A stretch of DNA of 64,000 nucleotides from Bacillus sp. (in: firmicutes) (GTDB lineage Bacteria; Bacillota; Bacilli; Bacillales; Bacillaceae_J), in the NCBI GenBank assembly GCA_012842745.1, contig DUSF01000057.1, forward strand, positions 1-64,000, written 5' to 3'. The notes beneath the pieces are model-generated. The model had not been told where the DNA came from. It made no database searches and was given only the letters and a program-made list of their open reading frames with translations. A program made the position numbers and the translations under genes. Positions 1-9,304 of the stretch are shown here, piece by piece (the stretch's first letter is position 1; every line of letters begins with the position of its first letter).

Positions 1-275
1 GCATCAATCGTATAGCGTGCCTTAAAGAAAGAAAACTCTTTCTTAATCGTTAAAACCTCTCGACCATTCACTTCAACAAAAAACTTTGGTAAAAAGCTGA
101 ACACCTTTTTCGTAATGAGTGCAACTTTATCTCTTGCTGTATTCATAATGGAGAAAGTCTTTGGAATTTGCATAAAACTGCCCTCCACGTAATAAACATC
201 CTGCTCCTGCTGATCCTTTACCGTGAATTTGCCACTTAGACTGAATACCTTCTGTTTTATATAAAGTTGCTTCAT
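1..275 (-). CDS. LURP-one-related / YxjI-like protein (3' end outside window)
   Basis: The gene starts with ATG at 275, preceded by a strong AAAGGAGG ribosome site, and runs off the left edge, so only about 91 N-terminal residues are visible. The translation starts MKQLYIKQKVFSLSGKFTV and continues with alternating short hydrophobic and charged strands (VYYVEGSFM, FSIMNTARDKVALITKKVFSF, FFVEVNGREVLTIKKEFSFF). This pattern is typical of the LURP-one-related (DUF567, B. subtilis YxjI) beta-barrel family. The biochemical function of that family in bacteria is not established. It is transcribed in the same direction as the acetyltransferase upstream but has its own ribosome site. Family assignment is from pattern recognition on a partial protein. 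Confidence 0.6.
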   Translation of the reverse strand, partial: MKQLYIKQKVFSLSGKFTVKDQQEQDVYYVEGSFMQIPKTFSIMNTARDKVALITKKVFSFLPKFFVEVNGREVLTIKKEFSFFKARYTID

Positions 276-317
276 ACAATGCCTCCTTTGATGCTTCCCA
301 TTATAAGATTAAAAAAA

Positions 318-989
318 TTAAAGAGGCAGTAGTTTTACTGTTTTGATGCCCTCTAATTGCTCAACCATGTCATTCCATGCCTGAGGCTTGTTCGGGAGAA
401 CCGAGTAATAGCGGCGCAAAAACTTGACAATCAAATCTGTCTCTAATTCGTTTATATAATCATTCGAAGGGAGAAAACAGAGATCAAGTCCCGTTACTGC
501 TTCACCATCATTATTCCAAGAAGGATGGACATATGGAAAATCAAGACGCTTATATCCAAGATGTGACAATACCTCGCGGCGAACATAAGGATCCATTGGC
601 TTTACACCGCCAAATTCATAATGGTCTACCCGATATGGATCATAAATTTCAGCAAACATCCCATAAATCTTCTTTCCATTGGCTTCAGCTAAGACGTTCA
701 AATCCTCAGATCTATTCTGAGCCAAAAAACGACCAATTCCAAGGCCTGCTTGACCCATGATCGTAAAATCTGTCATAGCAACGTTAAAATCTTCATAATA
801 GCGGTATTCTGTCGCCCCCACAACACGCCCTTCATAAACCGCAACGAATACGCGAATACCAGGATCCACCAGAGGTTCCCTCCAAAGGTCAAATTCCAAG
901 ACCTCTTCTGGAGGAAATACATCTTTCATTAGTTGATGCATATTTTTAAACAGTGGATCTTCAATACTTGTAATTCTATGGTATTCCAT
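318..989 (-). CDS. GNAT-family N-acetyltransferase
   Basis: A 223-residue protein with the layout of a GNAT acyltransferase. A beta-rich N-terminal half (FVAVYEGRVVGATEYRYY, about 48-65) is followed by the acetyl-CoA pyrophosphate loop GQAGLGIGRFL at about 79-89, which fits the Q/R-x-x-G-x-G/A motif A. The protein would transfer an acyl group from a CoA donor to an amine; the acceptor cannot be read from sequence. The start ATG at 989 has AGGGG about nine bases upstream. It lies downstream of the jet defence locus in the same orientation, separated by about 157 bp, so joint transcription is possible but not shown. Family confidence is good; substrate unknown. Confidence 0.75.
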   Translation of the reverse strand: MEYHRITSIEDPLFKNMHQLMKDVFPPEEVLEFDLWREPLVDPGIRVFVAVYEGRVVGATEYRYYEDFNVAMTDFTIMGQAGLGIGRFLAQNRSEDLNVLAEANGKKIYGMFAEIYDPYRVDHYEFGGVKPMDPYVRREVLSHLGYKRLDFPYVHPSWNNDGEAVTGLDLCFLPSNDYINELETDLIVKFLRRYYSVLPNKPQAWNDMVEQLEGIKTVKLLPL

Positions 990-1146
990 TCAGAGCAACC
1001 CCTTATTTTTAGCTTTTTCCTGTGTAAAAAGGATTTTTCCATTTCATCAATGTCCCATAAGGCACGATTCTTCATCTCTTTTTATAACTTTGGGTTAATC
1101 CCAAACCTGTCCCTTTTTCACTGCACTTAATTTTCGGATATGCACA

Positions 1147-4100
1147 CTATTCAAAGAGTAAAAGTTGCTCTCTTTCTCCTAAACGCATTAGACTTTCTGG
1201 TGCATGGTCACGCAAATAGGCCGTTTGCAATATTTTTTCTTTGGTTAATACTTGCTTTGATTGCCCTTCTAAAAACTTCAAGCGACAGCTATAAACAATC
1301 GGAAAATAATCACTTAAAAATTTTCCTTCTGCGTGAGCTGTTAAGGTAATGAGTTGGAATCCGAGTTGTTCCGCAATGAAAAAGACTGGACTCAATACGT
1401 GATCACTGGATGCTTTACCGAATGGATTATCTAAAATGACTGTACGATTGCGTTTCATATGGGTTGAGAGTTTTTGACTTTTTTCGGCGATGAAATTTAG
1501 TAGCCCTAAAAATAAGGCCATGTTTTTACTCCATTTTTCCCCTCCAGACCAGCGATTCGATTCTTCCCATGAAAAGAAAGTATTCGATATATGGGTGGCA
1601 CTTTCAACTTTGCGGCATTTCACCTTAATGGACTGATTTCCAAGTACTACCCGTAAAATAGGTACGGTTTTGAATGAGTTTTGTAAGAACTTTTGTACTT
1701 TGACACTATCTTCATTCCCTACTTCATCTAAATAACGGGTTGATTCTAGTTGGCTTAATATCCAATCAATGTAATCTTGTATGCGTTCTTTTGCGATATC
1801 ATCATCCCAATCAGGAACGTCTATTTTGTATATATATTTTGGTTCGTTCCCTACTTTCACTCTTGTCTTTTTCTGTATTTCATGCAGGTCATCACGTAGT
1901 TTTCGGATGTGCATGTGAATATAGGTGATAAACTGTTGCAATTCTTTGTCATGATCTCGCATCGTATTTTCAGCTAATTGAATGACATTTTCAATTCTTT
2001 CACTCATAAGTTGGTCATGTTCAAGTATTTCAACAAATGATTTTTTAATTTTTACGCCATCAATAGTTGTTTTTCGAAGCGTTGGATCTTTTACATTCTT
2101 TTCTGCAAAAGATATGAATTGTTCCTTCGCTTCGGCTAATCCTTCTTGAGCCTTTTCGTATTGTTGCTGTGTTTGTCCTAGACGATTTATTACTTGGTTT
2201 GTGAGTGTTTGTTTTTTATAGAAATAATCATTACGTTGTTCTTCTGTCAACGGTTGTGCGACAAGCGTTGGATCCATTAATCGATGGACCATCACATGCT
2301 GGTCAAAGATTTTCTCTACACTTTTACATTGTTCCTGCTGATCATTAATTTGATGCTGACGTTCCTTGATAAACCGGGCCTCTTTTTGGAGGTCTTTCTT
2401 TTGTTGCTTTAATTGTTCTGCGACAACATCCACATTTCCATCGATTGGCCAGATTTCCGCAAAACGTTCTGCGAAGCGTGTTTGTAATTGGTCCAATGAT
2501 CGTTGTTCTGTATTTGCCAAAACTTTTACATTATTATGAGTTTTATTCAACTCTTTTTGTTCATTCATCATTATTATATATTGCTTGCGTAAAACCGAGA
2601 TCTGTTGCGAGCCATCAATTGGATAGGGGGATGTTGGATCTAAATTGGGCCAATCCTCCAGTTGATTGTTCATAGCATTTTCAGCTGCTTCAATTTTTTC
2701 TAGGCAGTTTTTACGGCGTTCCAAGAGTTCTCCACGCGATGTTTGGATTTTTTTGATTTTGTCTTCGATAGACTCATACTGGCGTTTTAACACTTCCAGA
2801 TTTTCTTCATGTTCCGTTGGCTCAGCTGTTTTCGTGTTCTTATAAAGGAAATCCTCTTCAATTTTAAATTTTTTCTCATGCCGCAAAGCTGATATCCTAT
2901 TTTTCAATACGTCTATTTGATCGACTATAGTATGAAGATTTGCTATTAAGGTGTCACGGATCTTTTCTAATTCTAGTATCTTTTCTTCGCAACGCTTGAC
3001 TTCATTTTCGTAGATTGGTACATTCTTCGAAAGTTGAATAAACTGGTTTGCTTGTGGAATAAGGTAGTTTATTAAGGTCTGTAAAATTTCACGATTTTTT
3101 GACAGCGTTGACTGTTTTGCTTCATATTCTTGCTTAAGCTTTTGAAGTTCACCATCTATCTTTTTTAATTCATAATCATTGTTCTCAATTTTTTGATTGA
3201 GGGTAAATACTTGTTCTTCCGTTTCCTTGTACTGAGAAAATGGGTATTTTTCCAAAAAGTCTTTCAGCGATTGGTTCACTTGCTGCCACGCTCGTAAAGT
3301 GGCTTCTGTCTTTTTGCGTTCATTTTCTCGTTGAGTAGCTGTTTCTTGCATTTCTTGTTTGAATTGAAGAAACGTTTGCTGTTTTTGGTAGTCGATCCAA
3401 TTCGAAGGTTCAATTACTGCAGTTTGTGGTACGTAATCTGTACCTACTTGCCGCGCTTCGTCCAGCGATAAAATATAGATTGGAAATGATAATTCATGTT
3501 GGACGGATTTTAACTTATCGAACAACGCTGCCTTTTCCTTAGCAGTTGTTATCAGTGTAAGCGCCCAAAATGGATACGTATTACCTTTCATTTCATCTTC
3601 ATGTTGTTGGATAAATTCAATACCTGTCGTAATGTAATAGTTTTGCGCCCAATCTTTTATTTTCTGTTCGATAAATGGATCTGCGAAGAATATTTCTTGA
3701 TGTTCATAATCATCAATAAAACGCTTTGCACGTCTTTCTTGGATTAGTTTTACTTCTTTTTCCCGTTCAAGTTTTTCTATTTGGCTTGTTATTTGTTCTG
3801 TAAAAGATTGTTCACGTTCGTAAATGGACTGAATATGACTCCAATTGCTGCGTAATGTCGCCATTTGAGCTAACAAAGCTTTTTCTTGATTCGAAATATG
3901 TTCTAGTTGCTGCTCTAATTTTACTTTTGATTGTTTGTCGACTGATACAATTTCTTGTAGCTCTTTTTGTTGTTGTTCCAATCCACCTTGGAAATCCTTA
4001 ACTTTTTTAAGACGCTGACTTAGCTCGACATTGTCATGATCGAGTTTTTCAGATTCTAAAATCCAATTCTCCAATAATAGCTCAATCGATTCTTCATCTC

Positions 4101-5559
4101 TTGCAACTAGTTTTGACTTAATGTCCTTCATTTGTTTTTGTGTATTTTCCAAATTTGTGCTTGCTATAGTTTTTTGTTGTTCTTGTGCTGAAATATTTGA
4201 TTGAAGTTCCGAATGTTGTTTGTCTATACTCTTTTGCTTTTGAGTTAACAATTGTTGGTCTAAAACTAAATTCTCAATTTGTTCTTCTAGCCGTTGTTTT
4301 TGTACTAAAAACGCATAGCGAATTTTTCCGCTTACTTGCTTCAATTCGGATTGTAAATCTGCTATTTCTTGTTTTTCTTCAAGTTGAGCAAGTTGTTGGT
4401 CTACTAAGGCTAATTGGTCTTGTTCAAGTTGGGATGCTTCTCGATGCTGTGCATATTGGAGAGAATAAAAGAGCTGACGATTTTTCTCCACTTTTTCTTG
4501 AAGTTCCGTTACTTGCGTACGTAATTGCTGTTCTTTGTTCGCGAACTCTTGCCATTTGTATTGTTGTTTAGTAATTTCAAGGGATGCACTTTTTCTTTCC
4601 CATTCTTCCTGCTCATCATGATGACGCTGTTGTTGTTGTTCTAGGGAATGGAGGTTTTCAGCAATTTGCTGCATTTCTTCTGCCAATAGAGTCATGTAAC
4701 TTTTGGCCTGTTGACGGGCTTCGTTATAGGATTGTTCTTTTTCATCCACTTTACGAAAAAAATCTACATAGATTTTCAACTCACGATTTAGTTGTTTTGA
4801 TTGTTCAATAGTTTCTTTTAAATCTTTATATTTCTTAAACTCTGTGCGTCTATTTTCAAAAGTTTCGGCAAACCCATGCTCTTTAAAACCTTCCATTGCA
4901 TTTTCAATAGAGGGAATTAATAGACGATCGACTAATTCATTTGTCTTTTTACAGTTATCAAAGAATTTTTCGACATCGCCTTCGCCGCCGTTAATTTTTA
5001 TAATACTTTCCCATTCTGAATGTATAATTTGGAAGTGTTCTTCGATATAGGTTGTAAAGCTTTTAATCGACTTTGAGAAAGTCTTTGCATTTAATCCATG
5101 GCTTTTTTCCATATAGGCGTAATAATCTGCCATTTCCCCACGTTCACTTGGGCGAACGCCATCTGCTGTTTTTTGAACAAATGGAATTTCTGTAATGCCA
5201 TGTGAATCATTTTCCCCATACTCATACACATAACGTAAAGAATCAATACCATTTTGCTTTTTACATAATGTAACTGCCGTTACAACATAACGCCTTGGAC
5301 TTTCATTTACAATCCACTCTATGGCAATATGAGCTGGGCTTTCTTCTAAGTACAATGTATCTTTAATGTCACGGTCCGCTAGTGTTGCGTGGGGAATTAC
5401 TGCTTGTATAACCGTTTGAATAAAAACCGTCTTTCCACCACCATTTTCAAGAACGAGGGCGCCATTTAAACCGTCGAATAGGAAAAGTTCATCGTGATAA
5501 CGTTTTTGTCCATTTTCATACACAACATTAGTTAAGCGAATCTTACTTATAGCCGGCAT
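1147..5559 (-). CDS. jetC: Wadjet-like SMC ATPase JetC (MukB/MksB-type)
   Basis: Large SMC-like ATPase of about 1,470 residues with globular ends and long coiled coils between. The N-terminal P-loop is ENGGGKT (residues 38-44). Near the C-terminus are the ABC signature SGGEKW (about 1338-1343) and Walker B VILDNPFGKAS (Asp about 1377). Long Gln/Glu/Lys-rich heptads fill about 230-560 and 700-1250, with a hinge-like globular stretch between (around YPFWALTLITTAKEKAALF). In Wadjet systems this subunit forms the loop-extruding motor with JetA and JetB. The start is taken at MPAISKI (ATG 5559) because GGAGGAG precedes it; a reading frame exists 27 bases further upstream. It overlaps jetB by 17 bases. 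The residue after the Walker B Asp is Asn where Glu is usual in SMCs. Homology is inferred from architecture and gene neighbours. Confidence 0.8.
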   Translation of the reverse strand: MPAISKIRLTNVVYENGQKRYHDELFLFDGLNGALVLENGGGKTVFIQTVIQAVIPHATLADRDIKDTLYLEESPAHIAIEWIVNESPRRYVVTAVTLCKKQNGIDSLRYVYEYGENDSHGITEIPFVQKTADGVRPSERGEMADYYAYMEKSHGLNAKTFSKSIKSFTTYIEEHFQIIHSEWESIIKINGGEGDVEKFFDNCKKTNELVDRLLIPSIENAMEGFKEHGFAETFENRRTEFKKYKDLKETIEQSKQLNRELKIYVDFFRKVDEKEQSYNEARQQAKSYMTLLAEEMQQIAENLHSLEQQQQRHHDEQEEWERKSASLEITKQQYKWQEFANKEQQLRTQVTELQEKVEKNRQLFYSLQYAQHREASQLEQDQLALVDQQLAQLEEKQEIADLQSELKQVSGKIRYAFLVQKQRLEEQIENLVLDQQLLTQKQKSIDKQHSELQSNISAQEQQKTIASTNLENTQKQMKDIKSKLVARDEESIELLLENWILESEKLDHDNVELSQRLKKVKDFQGGLEQQQKELQEIVSVDKQSKVKLEQQLEHISNQEKALLAQMATLRSNWSHIQSIYEREQSFTEQITSQIEKLEREKEVKLIQERRAKRFIDDYEHQEIFFADPFIEQKIKDWAQNYYITTGIEFIQQHEDEMKGNTYPFWALTLITTAKEKAALFDKLKSVQHELSFPIYILSLDEARQVGTDYVPQTAVIEPSNWIDYQKQQTFLQFKQEMQETATQRENERKKTEATLRAWQQVNQSLKDFLEKYPFSQYKETEEQVFTLNQKIENNDYELKKIDGELQKLKQEYEAKQSTLSKNREILQTLINYLIPQANQFIQLSKNVPIYENEVKRCEEKILELEKIRDTLIANLHTIVDQIDVLKNRISALRHEKKFKIEEDFLYKNTKTAEPTEHEENLEVLKRQYESIEDKIKKIQTSRGELLERRKNCLEKIEAAENAMNNQLEDWPNLDPTSPYPIDGSQQISVLRKQYIIMMNEQKELNKTHNNVKVLANTEQRSLDQLQTRFAERFAEIWPIDGNVDVVAEQLKQQKKDLQKEARFIKERQHQINDQQEQCKSVEKIFDQHVMVHRLMDPTLVAQPLTEEQRNDYFYKKQTLTNQVINRLGQTQQQYEKAQEGLAEAKEQFISFAEKNVKDPTLRKTTIDGVKIKKSFVEILEHDQLMSERIENVIQLAENTMRDHDKELQQFITYIHMHIRKLRDDLHEIQKKTRVKVGNEPKYIYKIDVPDWDDDIAKERIQDYIDWILSQLESTRYLDEVGNEDSVKVQKFLQNSFKTVPILRVVLGNQSIKVKCRKVESATHISNTFFSWEESNRWSGGEKWSKNMALFLGLLNFIAEKSQKLSTHMKRNRTVILDNPFGKASSDHVLSPVFFIAEQLGFQLITLTAHAEGKFLSDYFPIVYSCRLKFLEGQSKQVLTKEKILQTAYLRDHAPESLMRLGEREQLLLFE

Positions 5560-6298
5560 CGTACTCCTCCTGTTCTTCAAATCCATATAAAAATTCTAAA
5601 ATTCCTCGGTTGAATTCTCGCTCCATAAAATATCTGCCTACAATAACTTTTGTCTTTTCCGTTAAAGTGACTTCATTTTGCCCAATTAAATTTACTAAGT
5701 CATAGTCTTCTAGAAAGCGTCTAACAGTATCTATAAAACTTAGACGACTCATTGTTCGTCCAGTTTGTCTTGTCGCAGATTCCTTTAACTCATCTAGGGT
5801 TTCCCATTTTTCAATAATGGCAGTCCATCTGTATGAAAATTCTTTTTCAAGTTTTTCTAACTGTTCCTCGTCGTGTGCCTTTAAACTTTCTATACGCTCA
5901 TTAACTTGCTGAACCCAAACTTCATAGGTAATAAAATCAAGTGTTGGTTCATTTGATTGATAGCTATTATAGAAACTTCCAATTAAAACAATTGAGCATA
6001 AGTACATTAAATAAATATCGCTATTAGATGATTTTGAACCTAAGAAGTGGCGCTTAATATATTCGTTACTTATATGATAAGGGGATAATTTTGTTCTTGG
6101 AATTAAATGCACCTCTTGTCCAACCGTAATGCAATCTGCATCAAACTTCTCCGCAAACTGATTAGTAAGTGTGTAAACATTTTCATTCACTTTATACGTA
6201 TTAGCTTTGTCACCCGTGATTACACCTTTTAAGGAAAGCTCACGGTATAGTTCAAATGCTTGTTCAACGTCTTGATTGTCATATCTCAATGGGTTCAC
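5543..6298 (-). CDS. jetB: Wadjet-like JetB (MukE/MksE-like winged-helix subunit)
   Basis: A 251-residue protein between the kleisin-like and SMC-like genes, the position and size expected for a MukE/MksE (KITE-like) accessory subunit. Short helices and a winged-helix-like stretch (ELYRELSLKGVITGD, then TVRRFLEDYDLVNLIGQ near the C-terminus) fit that role. Nothing catalytic is visible. It overlaps jetA by 20 bases and jetC by 17, which suggests translational coupling. The frame opens with GTG at 6298, but GAGGAAGG then lies almost on the start codon. A TTG at 6286 has better spacing, so the true protein may lack the first four residues. The function assignment comes from gene context rather than a recognised motif. 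Confidence 0.65.
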   Translation of the reverse strand: MNPLRYDNQDVEQAFELYRELSLKGVITGDKANTYKVNENVYTLTNQFAEKFDADCITVGQEVHLIPRTKLSPYHISNEYIKRHFLGSKSSNSDIYLMYLCSIVLIGSFYNSYQSNEPTLDFITYEVWVQQVNERIESLKAHDEEQLEKLEKEFSYRWTAIIEKWETLDELKESATRQTGRTMSRLSFIDTVRRFLEDYDLVNLIGQNEVTLTEKTKVIVGRYFMEREFNRGILEFLYGFEEQEEYDAGYK

Positions 6299-7796
6299 CT
6301 TCCTCTACTAAATAAAATTTCATATTTTGAATTTCAAATCGGTCACTACCTGAAATTTGGTCCGATAATTCTTTACATATTAAAGTCCGACCTTGTAAAA
6401 GCTCTATTACTTCCGCAAGGAGATGGAGTGATTCTTCCGCTTGTGCCTCATTTTGTGATGTGATAGGGCTTTTTTGATGAGATAAAATAAAAAAGTCGTA
6501 AAATTGCCGCTGCTGTAATCGACCATCATTTTGGTATTGGAGTTGTTCAATCCACTCCTTTAAGGTCCATTCATTTTTGTTTTTAAATGCAAACATCATG
6601 TCTTGGAAAATTTCTTTATAATAGCTTCGAATAATTTTTGCATAGTGTTCTTGTTCTTCATCATTCGATACTTTTTCAAAGTTTTTACTTGTATGTCCTT
6701 CCTCCACTTCACTCCAAGATTGAGGAGAAAAAACAGAAAGTAGGGACCACGTTTTTAATTGACCTAATGGTAAAAAAGGTGCCAGAATACCTTTCAACGA
6801 ATCCAGGGGATAAGGCGTACTCACAATTTTGGATGTAATTTCATTGTCGAAATTGAAGGAGCTTACTCCGATATAGTATAGTGCTTCTTCTGCAGACTGT
6901 AATACTTGTGCCTTTAATTGCAGACTTTGGTTCAATAATTGCTGGTGTTGGTGATGTACACGATGCAATTCTTTTTCAACTTTCAAAAGCATTTCATAGG
7001 CGCGAGCCTCTTGATTTTCATCGGATAAGTTATAGTAATTTTGTTTTGTTTCAGCTACAAATTGATGGAGTTCCTCGAATTCCTCATTCTCACGATTCAA
7101 CCGAAAATTCCGATCTTCAATGACCTTCATAAATTTATTCTGTGTTTCAATTGATACAACATTACGCTTAATTTCTTGCTCGATTTTATTCATTCGTTCA
7201 TGAATCGTTTCAACATCCATACGCATTTCGTTAATTTGACGTAGTGCCCCAGTGAATTCACCCTTTTCTAGCAATTTCCGTAACATTAACTGGTGGATAG
7301 ATAATTGAAACTCTTGAAAATACTCTTTTGTCGCAAAAACTAATTCAAGTCCATCATCATCAAGGGCATAATATTGACGATTCGTTTGAATATCAAATTC
7401 ACTCGTTTTTATATAATGAAAATTAATTGAATCCTCTGTTTGTAATTCAAAATTATAAAATGAATAGGATTTCCGTTGTCCCGCACTCGGCCTAAATACC
7501 GCAATAATTATTTTCACGATTTCTTCAAACTTCGAGTCTGTTAGGTTATATGTATCTTTACTTACTTTCTTTAAAAATTGTGCAATCTCAATGACCCCTA
7601 CCCGTTTTTCACGTATTAGCTTCATTTCAAAAAAATAGAGTAAAACAAATAATCCAAAACTACGCAAATCTACTCGCTTTTCATTTACATCTTTAAACGC
7701 TTTACGTTCTAGTTCAATGAGTGGTTCGAATAATAAAACGCGTTTCAATCTTTCGCGGCTATCCTTTAGGATGGTTTCATTGAGCTCTGTATCCAA
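6279..7796 (-). CDS. jetA: Wadjet-like JetA (MukF/MksF kleisin-like subunit)
   Basis: A 505-residue protein with an N-terminal winged-helix-like domain (residues about 25-190, including FGLFVLLYFFEMKLIREKR), a central coiled coil (about 195-300, rich in Glu, Gln, Asn and Lys) and a compact C-terminal domain. This is the arrangement of MukF/MksF kleisins, which bridge the SMC heads and bind the MukE-like partner. The start is TTG at 7796, with GGAGTG seven bases upstream lying inside the end of jetD; the two genes overlap by 31 bases. The family is highly divergent and no single diagnostic motif was seen. The call depends on the coiled-coil layout and on sitting between a Toprim JetD-like gene and an SMC-like gene. 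Confidence 0.68.
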   Translation of the reverse strand: MDTELNETILKDSRERLKRVLLFEPLIELERKAFKDVNEKRVDLRSFGLFVLLYFFEMKLIREKRVGVIEIAQFLKKVSKDTYNLTDSKFEEIVKIIIAVFRPSAGQRKSYSFYNFELQTEDSINFHYIKTSEFDIQTNRQYYALDDDGLELVFATKEYFQEFQLSIHQLMLRKLLEKGEFTGALRQINEMRMDVETIHERMNKIEQEIKRNVVSIETQNKFMKVIEDRNFRLNRENEEFEELHQFVAETKQNYYNLSDENQEARAYEMLLKVEKELHRVHHQHQQLLNQSLQLKAQVLQSAEEALYYIGVSSFNFDNEITSKIVSTPYPLDSLKGILAPFLPLGQLKTWSLLSVFSPQSWSEVEEGHTSKNFEKVSNDEEQEHYAKIIRSYYKEIFQDMMFAFKNKNEWTLKEWIEQLQYQNDGRLQQRQFYDFFILSHQKSPITSQNEAQAEESLHLLAEVIELLQGRTLICKELSDQISGSDRFEIQNMKFYLVEEGEPIEI

Positions 7797-8791
7797 TTTG
7801 CTTCACTCCAAACTTGTTTTAACTCATTTGATGAAATGACTTCCTGCGGCCAATACTGTTGATTACCTAATGCGACAATCATTTTTTCTTGATGGGCCTG
7901 TCCAAAGAAGGAAAGAAATGATTGTGTTGCTTCTTCAGAAGGCGTTTGATTTGTTTTAAGAGTTGTGGGTGTTTTATCAATGCAAGCGAGATAAAAAGGA
8001 ATTGCCAATTTTACCTCAAATTTATTCGTTAATTGGTTCCAAATTTTGATTCCTTCCCAGTCAACATCCCCAAAGTAATAAAACGTATGTGTCACATAAT
8101 CCAATGGTAATTGTTTATGGAAGTATTCAATGCTTTTTGTAATTTTATAGCCTTGCCCATAAATGAGCGTGGTAAATTGTGTATTTTTAATTGCCAGTGA
8201 CAAACCGTCAAATGCTGTTTTATTTTCAACAATGAGATGAAGATGGTGTGAATTGTTTATTTTATTCGGGTTAATGATAAAGGCAAGCGGGTCACAAACG
8301 GGAATAATCTTAAGAGCATCCCAGATTTTCAGTCGCTCCAACACTTTTTGACCGCCTTTTTCTTGGATCCATTTTTCATCACCAACCAATGCTAGACTTC
8401 GCTCAGGTGCTGGTACTTCTGAATGAGGTAATCCGTAGTTTTCAATATATGTATTGATTTTTTCAATAAACGGGTAATCATGTTCCCATTCTTCTGGTGG
8501 TAGGTGAAAATATTCATCCAGTTCGAGGATTGCATGTAGCTTAAATCGTTTTGTTTCAATATCTTGATGAACATTCTTTTTTAATAAAGCTTTATTAATG
8601 CGATACTTATATGCTAAAGAAGGAATTTTGCTATTTCTGCCTGCATTTTTTACAGCTACTAATACTCCTTCCGTTTCTAGTTCCAAAATTTCATGACTAA
8701 ACTGCGCATAGGTTTGATGGGGTGCAGCAAACTGCTCAAGTATATCTAATGTAATATAGCTATTTTTGATGCTTACTATTTTTTCTCGCAT
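7766..8791 (-). CDS. jetD: Wadjet-like JetD (Toprim nuclease subunit)
   Basis: A 341-residue protein with a Toprim-type active site near the C-terminus: LIVENKTAF (Glu189 as likely catalytic acid) followed by YYFGDVDWEGI (Asp242 and Asp244, the DxD pair). In Wadjet systems JetD is the nuclease that cuts circular plasmid DNA after the JetABC motor has reeled it in. The N-terminal half looks like winged-helix DNA-binding sequence (YITLDILEQFAAPHQTYAQF). ATG at 8791 follows AAAGGAG with nine bases between. The gene is first in the operon here, giving the order D-A-B-C rather than the A-B-C-D order of the best known locus. A candidate promoter lies about 160 bases upstream. Confidence 0.78.
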   Translation of the reverse strand: MREKIVSIKNSYITLDILEQFAAPHQTYAQFSHEILELETEGVLVAVKNAGRNSKIPSLAYKYRINKALLKKNVHQDIETKRFKLHAILELDEYFHLPPEEWEHDYPFIEKINTYIENYGLPHSEVPAPERSLALVGDEKWIQEKGGQKVLERLKIWDALKIIPVCDPLAFIINPNKINNSHHLHLIVENKTAFDGLSLAIKNTQFTTLIYGQGYKITKSIEYFHKQLPLDYVTHTFYYFGDVDWEGIKIWNQLTNKFEVKLAIPFYLACIDKTPTTLKTNQTPSEEATQSFLSFFGQAHQEKMIVALGNQQYWPQEVISSNELKQVWSEANWIQSSMKPS

Positions 8792-8948
8792 TCGGTTACG
8801 CTCCTTTCTTGAAGTTTATATTTTTTACGTTTATCCGCATTTACCTATTAACTTTCACAAGTAATTTTCAAATATCTTTTAAACTGTATATTAGAATCCA
8901 ACCTAATCCATGAGATTACTGCTATTCTCCTCTCCCTCTAAAACTTAC

Positions 8949-8977
8949 ATCATATTAGATAATAATCTGTTAGGCAA
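8949..8977 (-). promoter_or_regulatory. Candidate sigma-A promoter for the jet operon
   Basis: On the minus strand TTGCCT (8977-8972) and TATGAT (8954-8949) are separated by exactly 17 bases, about 157 bases upstream of the jetD start. It is the best promoter-like pair seen in this AT-rich gap, where chance matches are common. Confidence 0.35.
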
Positions 8978-9254
8978 ATTCACATATATATTCCAATTAT
9001 ATACTATTAATACAACTAGGTGAGGAAGAACACACCTATCGTCGGCAAATTAGTTTGCTCACTTTGAGTTAAAGATGGTATTAGGCGCCGACCGTTTAAA
9101 TATATTTTTTAATACATCAATGTTATAAATGTTAATATCATTAGTTTTGCATTAAATTAATTTCAATTTGTCAATACATTTTTTATAAAACAATTAATGT
9201 ACTTAATGGTGTATCTGTAATATTTAGGTGTGTAAAGATATAAAAAACTCCTTA
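8978..9254. other. AT-rich intergenic stretch, no gene seen
   Basis: This part of the 8792-9304 gap between jetD and the transposase remnant contains no reading frame with a convincing ribosome site on either strand. It is strongly AT-rich, with one short GC-richer patch (GGCGCCGACCG near 9085). No transposon terminal inverted repeat could be matched to the other side of the IS remnant. Confidence 0.5.
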
Positions 9255-9291
9255 TAATTAGGTTTGGCAGTCCTGTCCAAATCCCTAATTA
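9255..9291 (+). other. Hairpin just upstream of the transposase remnant
   Basis: TAATTAGGTTTGG (9255-9267) pairs imperfectly with CCAAATCCCTAATTA (9277-9291) around a short loop, immediately before AAAAGGAG and the transposase ATG. A hairpin here could block the ribosome site on readthrough RNA, as known for several insertion sequences; this role is inferred. Confidence 0.45.
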
Positions 9292-9304
9292 AAAGGAGCA
9301 TCGC

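Noticed and set aside
4185-4811. Plus-strand open frames opposite jetC
   Set aside because: They are antisense to the coiled-coil region; the hydrophobic translation reflects complement of Gln/Glu/Lys codons and there are no ribosome sites.
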